DNA of 64,000 nt from Arthrobacter crusticola (GTDB taxonomy: Bacteria > Actinomycetota > Actinomycetes > Actinomycetales > Micrococcaceae): NCBI RefSeq assembly GCF_004357995.1, contig NZ_SMTK01000006.1:186001-250000 (forward strand), given 5' to 3'. Both the position numbers and the translations under genes were made by a program. The notes beneath the pieces are model-generated. The model was not told the DNA's origin. It saw only the letters and a list, made by a program, of their open reading frames with translations, and ran no database searches. Shown in pieces: positions 55,216 to 63,939 of this stretch. Positions within the stretch are counted from its first letter, which is position 1. Each line of letters begins with the position of its first letter.

Positions 55216-57027
55216 CTACTCGGCGGCCATCAGCTGGGCGCGCAGTTCGCGCCGCTCGCGCTGCTTCTGCGGGTCCGGAAGGGGGACTGCGGCGAGCAGC
55301 CGCTGGGTATAGGGATCCTGGGGACTGCGCAGGATCTGATCGCGGGTCCCCTGCTCCACTATCCGGCCGCGCTGCATCACGCAGATGTGGTCCGCGAGGA
55401 CGTCGACCACGGCCAGGTCGTGGGTGACGAACAGGCAGGCAAAGCCCAGCTCCCGCTGCAGGTTCTGGAACAGTTCGAGCACCCGGGCCTGGACCGAGAC
55501 GTCCAGGGCCGAAGTCGGCTCGTCGGCCACCATGAGCTTCGGGCGCAGCGAGAGCGCCCGCGCGATGCCGACCCGCTGCTTCTGGCCGCCGGAGAGCTCA
55601 TGCGGGTAGCGGTTCCGGTAGCTCCGCGGCAGCTCCACCTGGTCGAGGAGTGCCTCGATGCGTTTCTGCAGTTCCGCACCCTTGGCCTCGCCGGCCAGGT
55701 ACATCGGTTCGCCGATGCTCTCTCCAATCGGCAGCCGCGGGTTCAAGGACGACGACGGGTCCTGGAAGACCATTCCCACATGGCGGCGCACCGCTGCCAG
55801 CTCCTTGGAGGCGGGCCGGAAGCCGGAGATGTCGGTCCCTACGACGGACAGCGTCCCCTCGGCCACCGGAAGCAGTCCGACCGCGGCCCGGCCGATGGTG
55901 GTCTTGCCCGAGCCGGACTCCCCCACCAGGCCGATCACCTGGCCGGGATAGACCACGAGGTTCGCCCCCTCGACCGCACGGAAGGCCGGTACCCGGCCCT
56001 GCTTGGGGTACTCGATCGCGACGTCCTTCAACTCGAGGACCGGATCGGCCTGGGGCACTGACTCCTCCTGCAGGCCGGCCAGCACCTCCCGCTCGCGGCG
56101 TTCCAGCTCGTCACGGTCGACGCCGGCGAGTTCCGAGTGGGTTGCGGCGGCGAGCGCGGCCGTGATGTCGACGTCGTCGTCCCCCATCCCCTGGCCGAGG
56201 TGCGGCACCGCCGCGAGCAGGGCACGCGTGTACTCGTGCTGCGGGTTCCCGAAGATCTGCTCGGCGGTTCCCGTCTCGACGATCTCGCCCTTGCGCATGA
56301 CCGCGATACGGTCGGCGAGGTCTGCCACGACGCCCATGTCGTGGGTGATGAGGACGATGGCGCTGTCGAGCTTGGTGCGCAGGTTGCGCATCAGATCGAG
56401 GATTTCCGCCTGCACCGTCACGTCAAGCGCCGTCGTCGGCTCGTCCGCGATCAGCAGCTTCGGGTCGCAGGAGAGGGACTGGGCGATCATGGCACGCTGG
56501 CGCTGCCCGCCGGAGAGCTGGTGCGGGTAGGACCGGAACGCCTTGTCCGGGTCGGGAAGCTCGACCATGTCCAACAGGGCAAGGGCCCGCTGCTTCGCCG
56601 CGTCCGGGGACATCTCATTGTGGAGGCGGAGGGTTTCGACGATCTGGAAGCCAACGGTGTAGACGGGATTGAGTGCCGTCATCGGCTCCTGGAAGATCAC
56701 CGCCACCTCGCTGCCGCGTACCTCGCGCAGCTGTCCCGGCGACATGGTGAGGACCGACCTGCCGTTGAGGAGCACCTCCCCGGTGACCCGGCTGTTCGAG
56801 GGCAGCAGCCCCAGGAGGGACATGGAGCTTGCGCTCTTGCCCGAACCGGACTCCCCCACTATCGCCAGGACCTCACCCGCGTTGACGTAGTAGTTCAGGT
56901 CGATCGCCGCCGGCACCCACTTCTTCTCGACGCCGAAGTCGACGCTGAGGTTCCGCACCTCCAGCACCGGTCCACGCCGGTCCCGCGGGTCGATTCCATC
57001 GGGGCTGCCAATAACGTCGCTGGTCAT
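55216..57027 (-). CDS. Peptide-type ABC transporter ATPase with two fused nucleotide-binding domains (system 2)
   Basis: A 603-aa double-NBD ATPase. NBD1 has Walker A GESGSGKS (58-65) and LSGGQRQRAMIAQSL. NBD2 has GESGSGKTT and LSGGQKQRVGIARAL, with IADEPTTALDVT and [11 protein letters not shown] as the two Walker B regions. The linker of about 50 residues is Glu/Arg-rich. It is separated from its own permeases by a plus-strand gene, so it needs either a long transcript antisense to that gene or its own promoter. GGAAGGA lies upstream of the ATG. Confidence 0.92.
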   Translation of the reverse strand: MTSDVIGSPDGIDPRDRRGPVLEVRNLSVDFGVEKKWVPAAIDLNYYVNAGEVLAIVGESGSGKSASSMSLLGLLPSNSRVTGEVLLNGRSVLTMSPGQLREVRGSEVAVIFQEPMTALNPVYTVGFQIVETLRLHNEMSPDAAKQRALALLDMVELPDPDKAFRSYPHQLSGGQRQRAMIAQSLSCDPKLLIADEPTTALDVTVQAEILDLMRNLRTKLDSAIVLITHDMGVVADLADRIAVMRKGEIVETGTAEQIFGNPQHEYTRALLAAVPHLGQGMGDDDVDITAALAAATHSELAGVDRDELERREREVLAGLQEESVPQADPVLELKDVAIEYPKQGRVPAFRAVEGANLVVYPGQVIGLVGESGSGKTTIGRAAVGLLPVAEGTLSVVGTDISGFRPASKELAAVRRHVGMVFQDPSSSLNPRLPIGESIGEPMYLAGEAKGAELQKRIEALLDQVELPRSYRNRYPHELSGGQKQRVGIARALSLRPKLMVADEPTSALDVSVQARVLELFQNLQRELGFACLFVTHDLAVVDVLADHICVMQRGRIVEQGTRDQILRSPQDPYTQRLLAAVPLPDPQKQRERRELRAQLMAAE

Positions 57028-57122
57028 GTTGCGCTGTCCTTCCGCCCGGCACCCGGGAGTGGTGTATCCGCGGTTTGGTCTCCGGTTGACCCACCGGAGG
57101 AAATAGCTGGAATTATGGAGCG

Positions 57123-57752
57123 ATGAGCAGCGCCACGGGCGGACCCGCCACCACAGTGTTCCGACCGCGCACCAGCAAAATCTTCACGGCGGTGGCCTTC
57201 GCCCTGACCGCGGTGGGCCTGGTGTCCGTGGTGGTGTCGGAGGGCGTCGCCGGGCTGCTCGCGGGCTGGCCGCTCCTCGCCTTTGCCTTTGCCGCGTGGT
57301 GGCTGTTCTGGTACCCGTCCGTCCAGGTGGATTCGGACGCCGTGACCCTGCGGAACCCGCTGACCACCGTCTCGGTGCCGTGGGCCGCGCTGGTGCACGT
57401 CGATACGAAGTTCGCGCTGAAGCTCATCACACCCCGGGGCTCCTACACGGCCTGGGCCGCGCCCGCCCCCGGAGTCTGGGGCACCCATGCAGGAAAGCCC
57501 GAGCACCTGGCCAACCTTCCCGGAAGCAGTTACGGGCCCGGGCGTTCCGTGCGCCCGGGCGACCTCACGCACACAGACTCCGGCTACGCCGCGTTCCTTG
57601 TGCGCAGCCGGTGGGAGAAACTGATCGGCAGCGGTTCCCTCGATGTCGACCTCACCGACTCGGCGGTGGTGGCCAGGAGCGTGAACTGGCTGCCGATTGG
57701 CGTGGCCGCGGCGCTCGTGGCGGCGTCCTTCGCCTCCTCCGCGCTGGCCTGA
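57123..57752 (+). CDS. PH-domain-like membrane protein on the opposite strand
   Basis: A 209-aa protein with two N-terminal membrane helices (IFTAVAFALTAVGLVSVVV, LLAGWPLLAFAFAAWWLFWY). A bacterial PH-like domain follows (SVQVDSDAVTLRNPLTTVSVPWAALVHVDTKFALKL), then a C-terminal helix (LPIGVAAALVAASFASSAL). Similar small PH-domain proteins are conserved in actinobacteria with unknown function. It is wedged, reversed, between the permeases and ATPase of peptide system 2, 95 nt from the ATPase start and 11 nt from the dppC stop. Confidence 0.78.
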   Translation: MSSATGGPATTVFRPRTSKIFTAVAFALTAVGLVSVVVSEGVAGLLAGWPLLAFAFAAWWLFWYPSVQVDSDAVTLRNPLTTVSVPWAALVHVDTKFALKLITPRGSYTAWAAPAPGVWGTHAGKPEHLANLPGSSYGPGRSVRPGDLTHTDSGYAAFLVRSRWEKLIGSGSLDVDLTDSAVVARSVNWLPIGVAAALVAASFASSALA

Positions 57753-57763
57753 ACCGCCGCCCC

Positions 57764-58798
57764 TCACGCGCGCACCGGTCGATCCGCTTCCTTCGCCTTG
57801 CGCGGGTTGAACTTCTTCTGGCGCGGGTCAAAGGCGTCGCGGAGGCCGTCACCGATGAAGTTGATCGTCAGGCAGATCAGCACGATGAAAAGGCCCGGGA
57901 ACCAGAACAGCCAAGGACGGGTCTGGAAGGCCTCCTGGTTCTGGCTGATGATCAGGCCCAGGGAGACATCGGGGGCCCGGACGCCGAAGCCCAAATAGCT
58001 CAGGCCCGTTTCCAGCAGGATTGCGGCCGACATCAGGAGCGTGGTGTTGACGATGATGACGCCGACCGCGTTGGGCAGGATGTGCTTGAAGATGATGCGG
58101 GCGTTCGAAGCCCCTGCGATCTTCGCGGCGTCAACAAATTCCCGCTCCCGCAGCGAGAGGAATTCACCGCGCACCAGCCGGGCCATGCCGGTCCAGGCGA
58201 GCAGGCCGAGGACGACGCCGAGGAAGAAGACGGCCGCGCCGGCGCCGAGGGATGTACCGACGGTCCGCCCAAGGACCGCGGCGAGGACGATCAGCGGAAT
58301 GATGATGACAATGTCCGTGATGCGCATCAGCACGGCTTCGGTCCAGCCGCGGAAGTATCCCGAGCAGGCGCCGACGACGACGCCGACGATGCCCGAGATG
58401 GCCCCGATGAGGAGCATGATGATGATCGAGTTCTGCGCTCCCCGCATGGTGAGGGCGAAGTAGTCCCGACCGATCGAGTCTTGGCCGAAGGGGTGGTCTC
58501 CCCAGCTGAACGGGCCGGTGATGGTGGGCGCTCCCCCGTCGACCACCGGCAGGAACTGCGTGTGGTTGTACTTCCACCAGCCGGGAATGCCGGCGAAGCC
58601 CAGCGAGGTGAAGGCCAGCAGGAAGATGACCGCGAAGACCACGAGGCTGATGATGGCGGCCGTGTTGTCGAAGAAGCGCCGGCGAACAATCTGGCCCTGT
58701 GACATGCCCTTCGTCTCGGGTTCGGCGACGGGCCCCACCTCGCGGGGGGACGGGCCGATTTCTCCCCTGGGTGTCTCGGAGGAATCCTGGATGGTCAT
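57764..58798 (-). CDS. Peptide-type ABC transporter permease, DppC-like (system 2)
   Basis: A 344-aa permease. A long polar N terminus precedes FFDNTAAIISLVVFAVIFLLAF. The periplasmic loop has WGDHPFGQDSIGRDYFALTMRG (the DppC signature) and the coupling loop EFVDAAKIAGASNARIIFKHILPNA. The C terminus ends with a basic stretch. The ATG overlaps the DppB stop (ATGA). The ATPase of the same system lies 737 nt further on, beyond the reversed PH gene. Confidence 0.92.
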   Translation of the reverse strand: MTIQDSSETPRGEIGPSPREVGPVAEPETKGMSQGQIVRRRFFDNTAAIISLVVFAVIFLLAFTSLGFAGIPGWWKYNHTQFLPVVDGGAPTITGPFSWGDHPFGQDSIGRDYFALTMRGAQNSIIIMLLIGAISGIVGVVVGACSGYFRGWTEAVLMRITDIVIIIPLIVLAAVLGRTVGTSLGAGAAVFFLGVVLGLLAWTGMARLVRGEFLSLREREFVDAAKIAGASNARIIFKHILPNAVGVIIVNTTLLMSAAILLETGLSYLGFGVRAPDVSLGLIISQNQEAFQTRPWLFWFPGLFIVLICLTINFIGDGLRDAFDPRQKKFNPRKAKEADRPVRA

Positions 58799-60336
58799 GC
58801 TTTCACCCTTACGCGTGGGTCGAGGACCGAATAGACAAGGTCGGCGATGAGGTTGAAGACGAGGGCCAGAATCCCGACCACGAGGAAGAAGCCCATGATG
58901 GGGTTCGGGTCCGTCCGGAGCAGGGCCTGCACGAACAGTTGGCCCATTCCGGAGAAGGCGAAGACCTGCTCGGTGATGACGGCACCGCCGATCAGTGCGC
59001 CGATGTCGAAGGCCACGAGGGTGGCCAGGGGGATCAGGGCGTTCCGGAAGGCGTGCCGCATGACGACGGTCCGCTCGGACAGCCCCTTGGCCCGGGCCGT
59101 CCGGATGTAGTCCATGTTCATGATCTCAAGCATCGAGGCCCGGGAGTACCGGCTGTAGCTTGCCAGGGAGGCGAGCAGCAGCGCCAGGGTTGGCAGCAGG
59201 AGGTGGGTGAAGTTGTCGAGCCCCTGGATCCAGAAGTCTCCTTCGAGCCCCGGTGTCGACGCCCCGATCGTGGCGATCGGTCTGCCGCGGATGCGGGAGT
59301 TCGAGACGTAGGACGGCCAGGTCACCATGAACCGGTCGAGGACGATCAGTCCGGCCATGAGGAACCCGGTCAGGGCGGCGGTGCGCATGCTCTGCGCCCG
59401 GTCGTACCCGCCGAGCAGGAATCCCACGCCCATGCCTACGCCCACCGTGACCACGGCAAGGAACAGCAAGAGCCAGATCGTCGCCGCGCCGAGGAACGGA
59501 TTGACGACGTAGTACGCGACCAGGCCGAGTGCCACCATGATCAGGGCCGAATACAGGGCCTTGCGGTTCTTCAGCCCGGCGGTCAGCAGGGTGATGCCGT
59601 AGGCAATGGCTACCCCGAAGACGAGGATGACGATCGGGCCAAGGCCGGGGCGGGTGAACCAGTCGATGAGGTTGAGCAGGTAGAGGAGGCCCCCCGCAGC
59701 CACCGCGCCGATCAGGAAGGCGAGCGCTTTCCGTTTCACGGTGCCGCCGGCGAGGATCGTGAAGATCACCCCGCTGACCAGGGCGACGACCAGGATGCTC
59801 GACAGTGGGATGTCCGGGTCGGTTAGGAAGTTGTTGAAGCCGATGGCGCCGAATTCCTTGAGGAGCACCGCCAGCCAGAAGATCGGCAGGGAGAAAAAGA
59901 GGAAGGACATGAAGGTCACGCCGTAGTCCAGCCCGCTGTACTGGCGCAGCGCCGTGATGATGCCCAGCGAGATCCCGATGATGATGGCCAGCACGGTAGC
60001 CGCCGTTACGAGCATGATCGTGTTGCCCACGGCCCGCGTGAGCGCATCGGTGACGGCCTCACCCTGGATGCTTCGCCCGAGGTCGCAGTTACCCACGAAG
60101 GGCACGGCGCACTGCACCGCGCCGGACAGCCAGCCGAAGTACCGAAGTGGCGCCGGGGTGTTCAGGTCCAGCAGCTCGACACGGGCCTGGATGAGCTGTT
60201 CCCGGTTAGGTGCGTTGCTGGCGCGCAATTCGGCGAGGGGATCACCGGAGGCCGCAGTCAGCAGGTAGACGATGAACGAGGCGCCGAACAGGATTAGGAC
60301 CGCTGTTACAAGTCGCCGAACGATGTAGGTCACCAT
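58795..60336 (-). CDS. Enlarged DppB-like ABC permease (system 2)
   Basis: A 513-aa permease, against about 310 for its counterpart in system 1. The N-terminal part (1-165) and C-terminal part (345-513; DYIRTARAKGLSERTVVMRHAFRNALIP as coupling loop) are ordinary DppB. Between them about 160 residues (183-345) add roughly six further hydrophobic helices, for example YLLNLIDWF and TIWLLLFLAVVTVGVGMG. The frame is uninterrupted and the helices are plausible, so this is not a simple fusion with junk. The GTG/ATG start at 60336 has GAGG about 10 nt upstream. Confidence 0.88.
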   Translation of the reverse strand: MVTYIVRRLVTAVLILFGASFIVYLLTAASGDPLAELRASNAPNREQLIQARVELLDLNTPAPLRYFGWLSGAVQCAVPFVGNCDLGRSIQGEAVTDALTRAVGNTIMLVTAATVLAIIIGISLGIITALRQYSGLDYGVTFMSFLFFSLPIFWLAVLLKEFGAIGFNNFLTDPDIPLSSILVVALVSGVIFTILAGGTVKRKALAFLIGAVAAGGLLYLLNLIDWFTRPGLGPIVILVFGVAIAYGITLLTAGLKNRKALYSALIMVALGLVAYYVVNPFLGAATIWLLLFLAVVTVGVGMGVGFLLGGYDRAQSMRTAALTGFLMAGLIVLDRFMVTWPSYVSNSRIRGRPIATIGASTPGLEGDFWIQGLDNFTHLLLPTLALLLASLASYSRYSRASMLEIMNMDYIRTARAKGLSERTVVMRHAFRNALIPLATLVAFDIGALIGGAVITEQVFAFSGMGQLFVQALLRTDPNPIMGFFLVVGILALVFNLIADLVYSVLDPRVRVKA

Positions 60337-60450
60337 GCTTGCGAGGCCTCAATGTCTGGTAGCGGGTTTGCTGTGACTCTGGTCGCATTCTAATCCACCC
60401 CCTCCGGGGCGGCCCGCACGTGACACGGCGGGCCGCCGCGGAACGCAGGA

Positions 60451-60487
60451 AGGTGCCGGAACCCGGATGGACACGGTCCCGGCACCT
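60451..60487 (-). promoter_or_regulatory. Intercistronic hairpin after lipoprotein gene of system 2
   Basis: AGGTGCCGG (60451-60459) pairs with CCGGCACCT (60479-60487), with additional inner pairs, in the 183-nt gap between the lipoprotein and DppB genes. The arrangement mirrors that of system 1 and gluB-gluC. Confidence 0.6.
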
Positions 60488-60519
60488 CCCGTGGTGCGGT
60501 TAGAACTGCACTGGTGGTG

Positions 60520-62313
60520 CTACTGGACGACTTCCCAGTCCCAGAAGTTCCACCAGATACCGGTCTGGTTCGGCATGTATTCCATGCCCGCGACCTGATC
60601 GGTGTGGGCGTTCAGGCCGGGCAGCTGGAACAGCGGCAGCCCGTACTTGGAGTCCCAGATCAGCTTGTCGATCTGAACCTGCAGGTCTTCCTGCGCGGCC
60701 GGATCGGTTTCGCGGATGAGCTCGTCCATCAGCTTGTCAGCTTCAGGGTCGGAGAAACCGTTGAAGTTCGAGCCTGCATCGCTTTTGAAGATCTGCGGCA
60801 CGCCGGCAACGCCAACCCCCGAGTTGATCCAGCCGAAGATGGTCGCGTCGTAGGTTCCGTTGCCCAGGGCGGCGCCCCAGTCGGAGGCGCCCAGACCGCC
60901 GTCGACGATCTTGAATCCTGCCTGCGAGGCGGACTCCGCGATCAGGGTGTAGGCGTCGAGACGGTTGGGGTTGTCGCGGTTGTACATGATGCGCACCTCG
61001 GGGGTTGCGCCGGCAAGAAGCTCGCGTGCGCCCTCGATGTCGGCTTCCGCGTATTCCTCGGACCCGTTGTTCTCCTTTGCTTCCTCGTAGCGTTCCTGAT
61101 CGGCAAGGAACAGCTGGGAATCCAGCGGAGCGGCGTCGGGGTTCAGCTTCTTGATGATCGTGTCGACAATCTGCTGGCGCGGCACGGTCTTCATGAAGGC
61201 CTCACGCACATTCTCCTCGGCGAAGACGCCGGAGAAGTTGAGGTCGAGGTGGTCATAGGACAGCTCGTTGCCGCGGAGCACCTTGATGCCCTCGAGGCCC
61301 TCGAGCTGCTCGGCGGTGTCTGCGGAGGCCTGCGGCGCGATGACGTCGACCTCGCCGTTCTGCAGGGCCTGTACCTGTGCCGGAGCCTCACCGATGTAGC
61401 GGATGGTGACCTCGTCGATCTTCGGCTCGGGGCCCCAGTTGTAGTCCTCGTTGCGTACCAGGGTCATGCTCTGGTCCGGGGTCATGTCCGAGACGATGAA
61501 GGGGCCATTCGAAAGGAAGAGCGAGGTGTCGGTGGGCAGGGACTTGGTATCGAAGCCGGTGTTCCAGAAGTCGGCAACGGCCTGCAGCTCGGGGCGATCC
61601 ACGGGCTTCTCGGGATCGCCCTCGGGTGCGGTCTGGATGAGCTCGATGAGCGCGTCCTCGTCGGCGAGGCCCGCCTTCTCCGCAACGACGTGGGCCGGCA
61701 TGCCGATGCCGCCCTCGGTCATGGTGCCGAATGCGACTTCGTAGTCGGCGTAGGGCTCGGAGTAGTTGAGGGTGATGGAGCGTCCGTCGTCGCTGATCTC
61801 CGGAACGTCGGTCAGCCCGAGTCCGCTGGTGTCGCCGGCGTAGTCGAAGTAGCTCGACCCGGAGGTCACCTCGCCGGCCTCGTCGGTAGTGGCGTCGTTG
61901 AAGTGCCCCGACTGGACGGCCCACGCCAGCAACATGTCGCCGGCGTCGACGGGCTCGCCGTCAGACCAGGCGACCTCTTCGTTCACCGTGTACTTGACGC
62001 TGAGCGGGTCCTCGGAGACCACTTCGTAGGTGCCGAAGTCCTCGTTGGGGACCACCTCAAGGTCGTTGTTGATGTAGTTGAAGCCGGAATGGGTGAGATA
62101 CGCAACGGTTCCGTTGATGTCCACGTTCCCCTCGGCGGTGCCGGAGTTGAACGAACTGAACGCATTGACCTCAACTACCCGGATCTCGCCGCCCGTTGCT
62201 TCGCCCTCGGCGCCCTCATCGGTTTCAGTACCGGTGTTGGCGGCGCAGGCGCTGAGTGCGAGCGCAGCTGCCGCCGCGACCCCCACAGCTTTGGAAGTAC
62301 GTCCGAAACGCAT
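60520..62313 (-). CDS. Peptide-type solute-binding lipoprotein (system 2)
   Basis: A 597-aa family-5 binding lipoprotein. The signal peptide has lipobox ALSAC with cysteine 23 and a Glu/Gly-rich linker. The core includes VNEEVAWSDGEPVDAGDMLL and FSGVFAEENVREAFMKTVPRQQIV, placing it in the large actinobacterial DppA group rather than that of system 1. AGGAGG precedes ATG 62313; the frame upstream is not conserved. It is the first gene of system 2. Confidence 0.92.
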   Translation of the reverse strand: MRFGRTSKAVGVAAAAALALSACAANTGTETDEGAEGEATGGEIRVVEVNAFSSFNSGTAEGNVDINGTVAYLTHSGFNYINNDLEVVPNEDFGTYEVVSEDPLSVKYTVNEEVAWSDGEPVDAGDMLLAWAVQSGHFNDATTDEAGEVTSGSSYFDYAGDTSGLGLTDVPEISDDGRSITLNYSEPYADYEVAFGTMTEGGIGMPAHVVAEKAGLADEDALIELIQTAPEGDPEKPVDRPELQAVADFWNTGFDTKSLPTDTSLFLSNGPFIVSDMTPDQSMTLVRNEDYNWGPEPKIDEVTIRYIGEAPAQVQALQNGEVDVIAPQASADTAEQLEGLEGIKVLRGNELSYDHLDLNFSGVFAEENVREAFMKTVPRQQIVDTIIKKLNPDAAPLDSQLFLADQERYEEAKENNGSEEYAEADIEGARELLAGATPEVRIMYNRDNPNRLDAYTLIAESASQAGFKIVDGGLGASDWGAALGNGTYDATIFGWINSGVGVAGVPQIFKSDAGSNFNGFSDPEADKLMDELIRETDPAAQEDLQVQIDKLIWDSKYGLPLFQLPGLNAHTDQVAGMEYMPNQTGIWWNFWDWEVVQ

Positions 62314-62450
62314 TCCGCCTCCTATTTCTTGGTGTGGAATCAGCCCCATCTGATGCTGCATGACGACCCGCGAGCCCTAAAGGTGGCGTGCCTCACATGT
62401 CCAGAAGCCTAGTGGTGGAGTGTAACCAGACGGTCTCGATTCCCTCAGCA

Positions 62451-62479
62451 GGCATAGGTTGTTACCGAGATGCAATCAA
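62451..62479 (-). promoter_or_regulatory. Probable promoter of peptide system 2
   Basis: On the minus strand TTGATT (62474-62479), a 17-nt spacer and TATGCC (62451-62456) form a reasonable sigma-70-type promoter. It would give a leader of about 130 nt before the lipoprotein gene. Confidence 0.45.
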
Positions 62480-62885
62480 AGTCGGCCTCGCGGCGTCGTT
62501 CGGCACGCTAGTCCAAATTGTCATATCGGTTCCCGCCGGGCGCCCTCCGCGTTGTCCAACCGGGATGTGGAGGCTAGTGTGGTCTCCGGCCGCCATATAG
62601 GTCTCGCAACGCTCATGGCGGTGGTGTTAAGGCCCGTCCGGTCGGGGTACCGGACGGGCCCACAACCGCCGACCCCGGCTGAAGCGACGCAGGGAACGGT
62701 TCCCTCGATGGCCCGCCGATCCGACGGACCCCTCCCTTCCGGACATGAGAAAACCCCCGGCCAGTCTCGCTTGGCCAGGGGTTTCGCAGCGGTTGATCGC
62801 CGCCTCAGGCAGGTGCCGACCGGAATCGTGGGGGGATATTCTGTCGGCAACCTAGCCATCAGCAAGCTTCCCTTTTTCTGCCGCA
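62480..62885. other. Intergenic region with two hairpins
   Basis: About 400 nt with no gene. A 12-bp stem lies at 62631-62642 with 62649-62660. A terminator-like stem lies at 62752-62785 (AAACCCC and GGCCA arms with one mismatch), followed on the minus strand by TTTT. The second would terminate minus-strand transcription entering from the right; no intact minus-strand gene ends there, which suggests loss of one or an RNA. Confidence 0.5.
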
Positions 62886-63292
62886 CTAGTCAATTCCGCA
62901 GAAGCGGCCCCCGGAGGCTCACCGCACCACGAGGCCCTGCACGCCGCGAGCCAGGAGTCGCCGCGCATCACCGCCGAGCTCAACGGGCGGTACCACTCCC
63001 CCGGAGAGGTGCCGGCGCTGATCAGCGAGCTGACCGGGAGCGAGGCCCCCGAGTCCTTCCAGCCCTTCCCGCCGTTCAGCGCCGACTTCGGCAAGAACAT
63101 CCGCTTCGGCGCGGAGGTGTTCGTCAACAGCGGCTGCCGGTTCCAGGACCAGGGCGGCATCGAAATCGGCGGGTGATCATCGGCGATGGGGTTGTCGTGG
63201 GCGCGGGTGCGGTCGTCACGAAGCACCTTTCCGCGGGCGCAGAGGTCGTTGGTGTGCCGGCAAAGCAGGTCGGCACGGTGCCGGAAGGATAA
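62886..63292 (+). pseudogene. Sugar O-acetyltransferase (maltose acetyltransferase-like) pseudogene
   Basis: From 62901 the plus strand reads 91 residues of a LacA/Maa-type acetyltransferase (ITAELNGRYHSPGEV, FPPFSADFGKNIRFGAEVF, NSGCRFQDQGGIEIG) and stops at TGA 63174-63176. A shifted frame from 63173 continues with the family's C terminus (VIIGDGVVVGAGAVVTKH, VVGVPAKQ) to TAA 63290-63292. About 55-60 residues of hexapeptide repeats, including the catalytic-His region, are missing at the junction. There is an in-frame TAG at 62853 and no start codon, so the N terminus is lost too. Confidence 0.85.
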
Positions 63293-63357
63293 TTCCCTGG
63301 CCGGCAAGTGGGAGACCCGCTCGGCGAAGAATGAAGACACCACGGCCACGACGGTCG

Positions 63358-63939
63358 CTATTGGTTCCTTGCCCGGATTCCATACACCAGCTCGACCAGA
63401 CCCTGGTCGTACGGTGTTGCGCTTTGAAGGGTCAGCAGGTTCGGGTCCTGCCCAGGCGGAAAGACGCCCCGGCCGGCGCCTAAGGCGATCGGCATCACCA
63501 CGAGCCTCACCGAGTCCACGACGCCCGCGGCCAGAAACGTCTGTGCCAGGGTGAGGCTTCCCCAAACCACGATGTCCCCACCGGTCTCGGCCTTGATCCG
63601 CCTGATCGCTTCGATAGGGTCACCTGATTCGATGGCCGCCTCCACCAGATCTCCCCACGGGGCGTTCGTCAGGTGGTGGGAGAAAACCACGCGGTGCAGC
63701 GAATTCAAGGATGGCGCGATGATCTCGTCCTTGGATGCCGGTGTTGGCCAGTACTCGACAAACATGCGATAGGTGTTTGCCCCTAGGACCATCGTGTCAA
63801 CGGTCTCCAACCACTTCACCTGACTGCGGTCAAACTCCGCGGTGCCCCCGTCAAGGAGCTCATAGAAGGTGAACTCGTTGTTGGCGTCGGCCGCGAAACC
63901 GTCGGCGCTGACAAAGTCCTGAACGATCAGTTGCCCCAC
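63358..63939 (-). CDS. Dihydrofolate reductase family protein (RibD C-terminal-like)
   Basis: A 193-aa predicted NADPH-dependent reductase of the DHFR-like/RibD-C family. It shows LIVQDFVSADGFAADANNEF at the N terminus, VLGANTYRMFVEYWP, GGDIVVWGSLTLAQTFL and VRLVVMPIALGAGRGVFP, which form the nucleotide-binding fold. GTG 63939 has GGAG 6 nt upstream. The substrate is not known; it is probably not the folate enzyme itself. It is an isolated gene at the right edge. Confidence 0.87.
   Translation of the reverse strand: MGQLIVQDFVSADGFAADANNEFTFYELLDGGTAEFDRSQVKWLETVDTMVLGANTYRMFVEYWPTPASKDEIIAPSLNSLHRVVFSHHLTNAPWGDLVEAAIESGDPIEAIRRIKAETGGDIVVWGSLTLAQTFLAAGVVDSVRLVVMPIALGAGRGVFPPGQDPNLLTLQSATPYDQGLVELVYGIRARNQ

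Noticed and set aside
62852..63565. Minus-strand frame of 237 codons over the acetyltransferase remnant
   Set aside because: It is antisense to the recognisable acetyltransferase pieces, has no family features of its own and overlaps the end of the DHFR-like gene.
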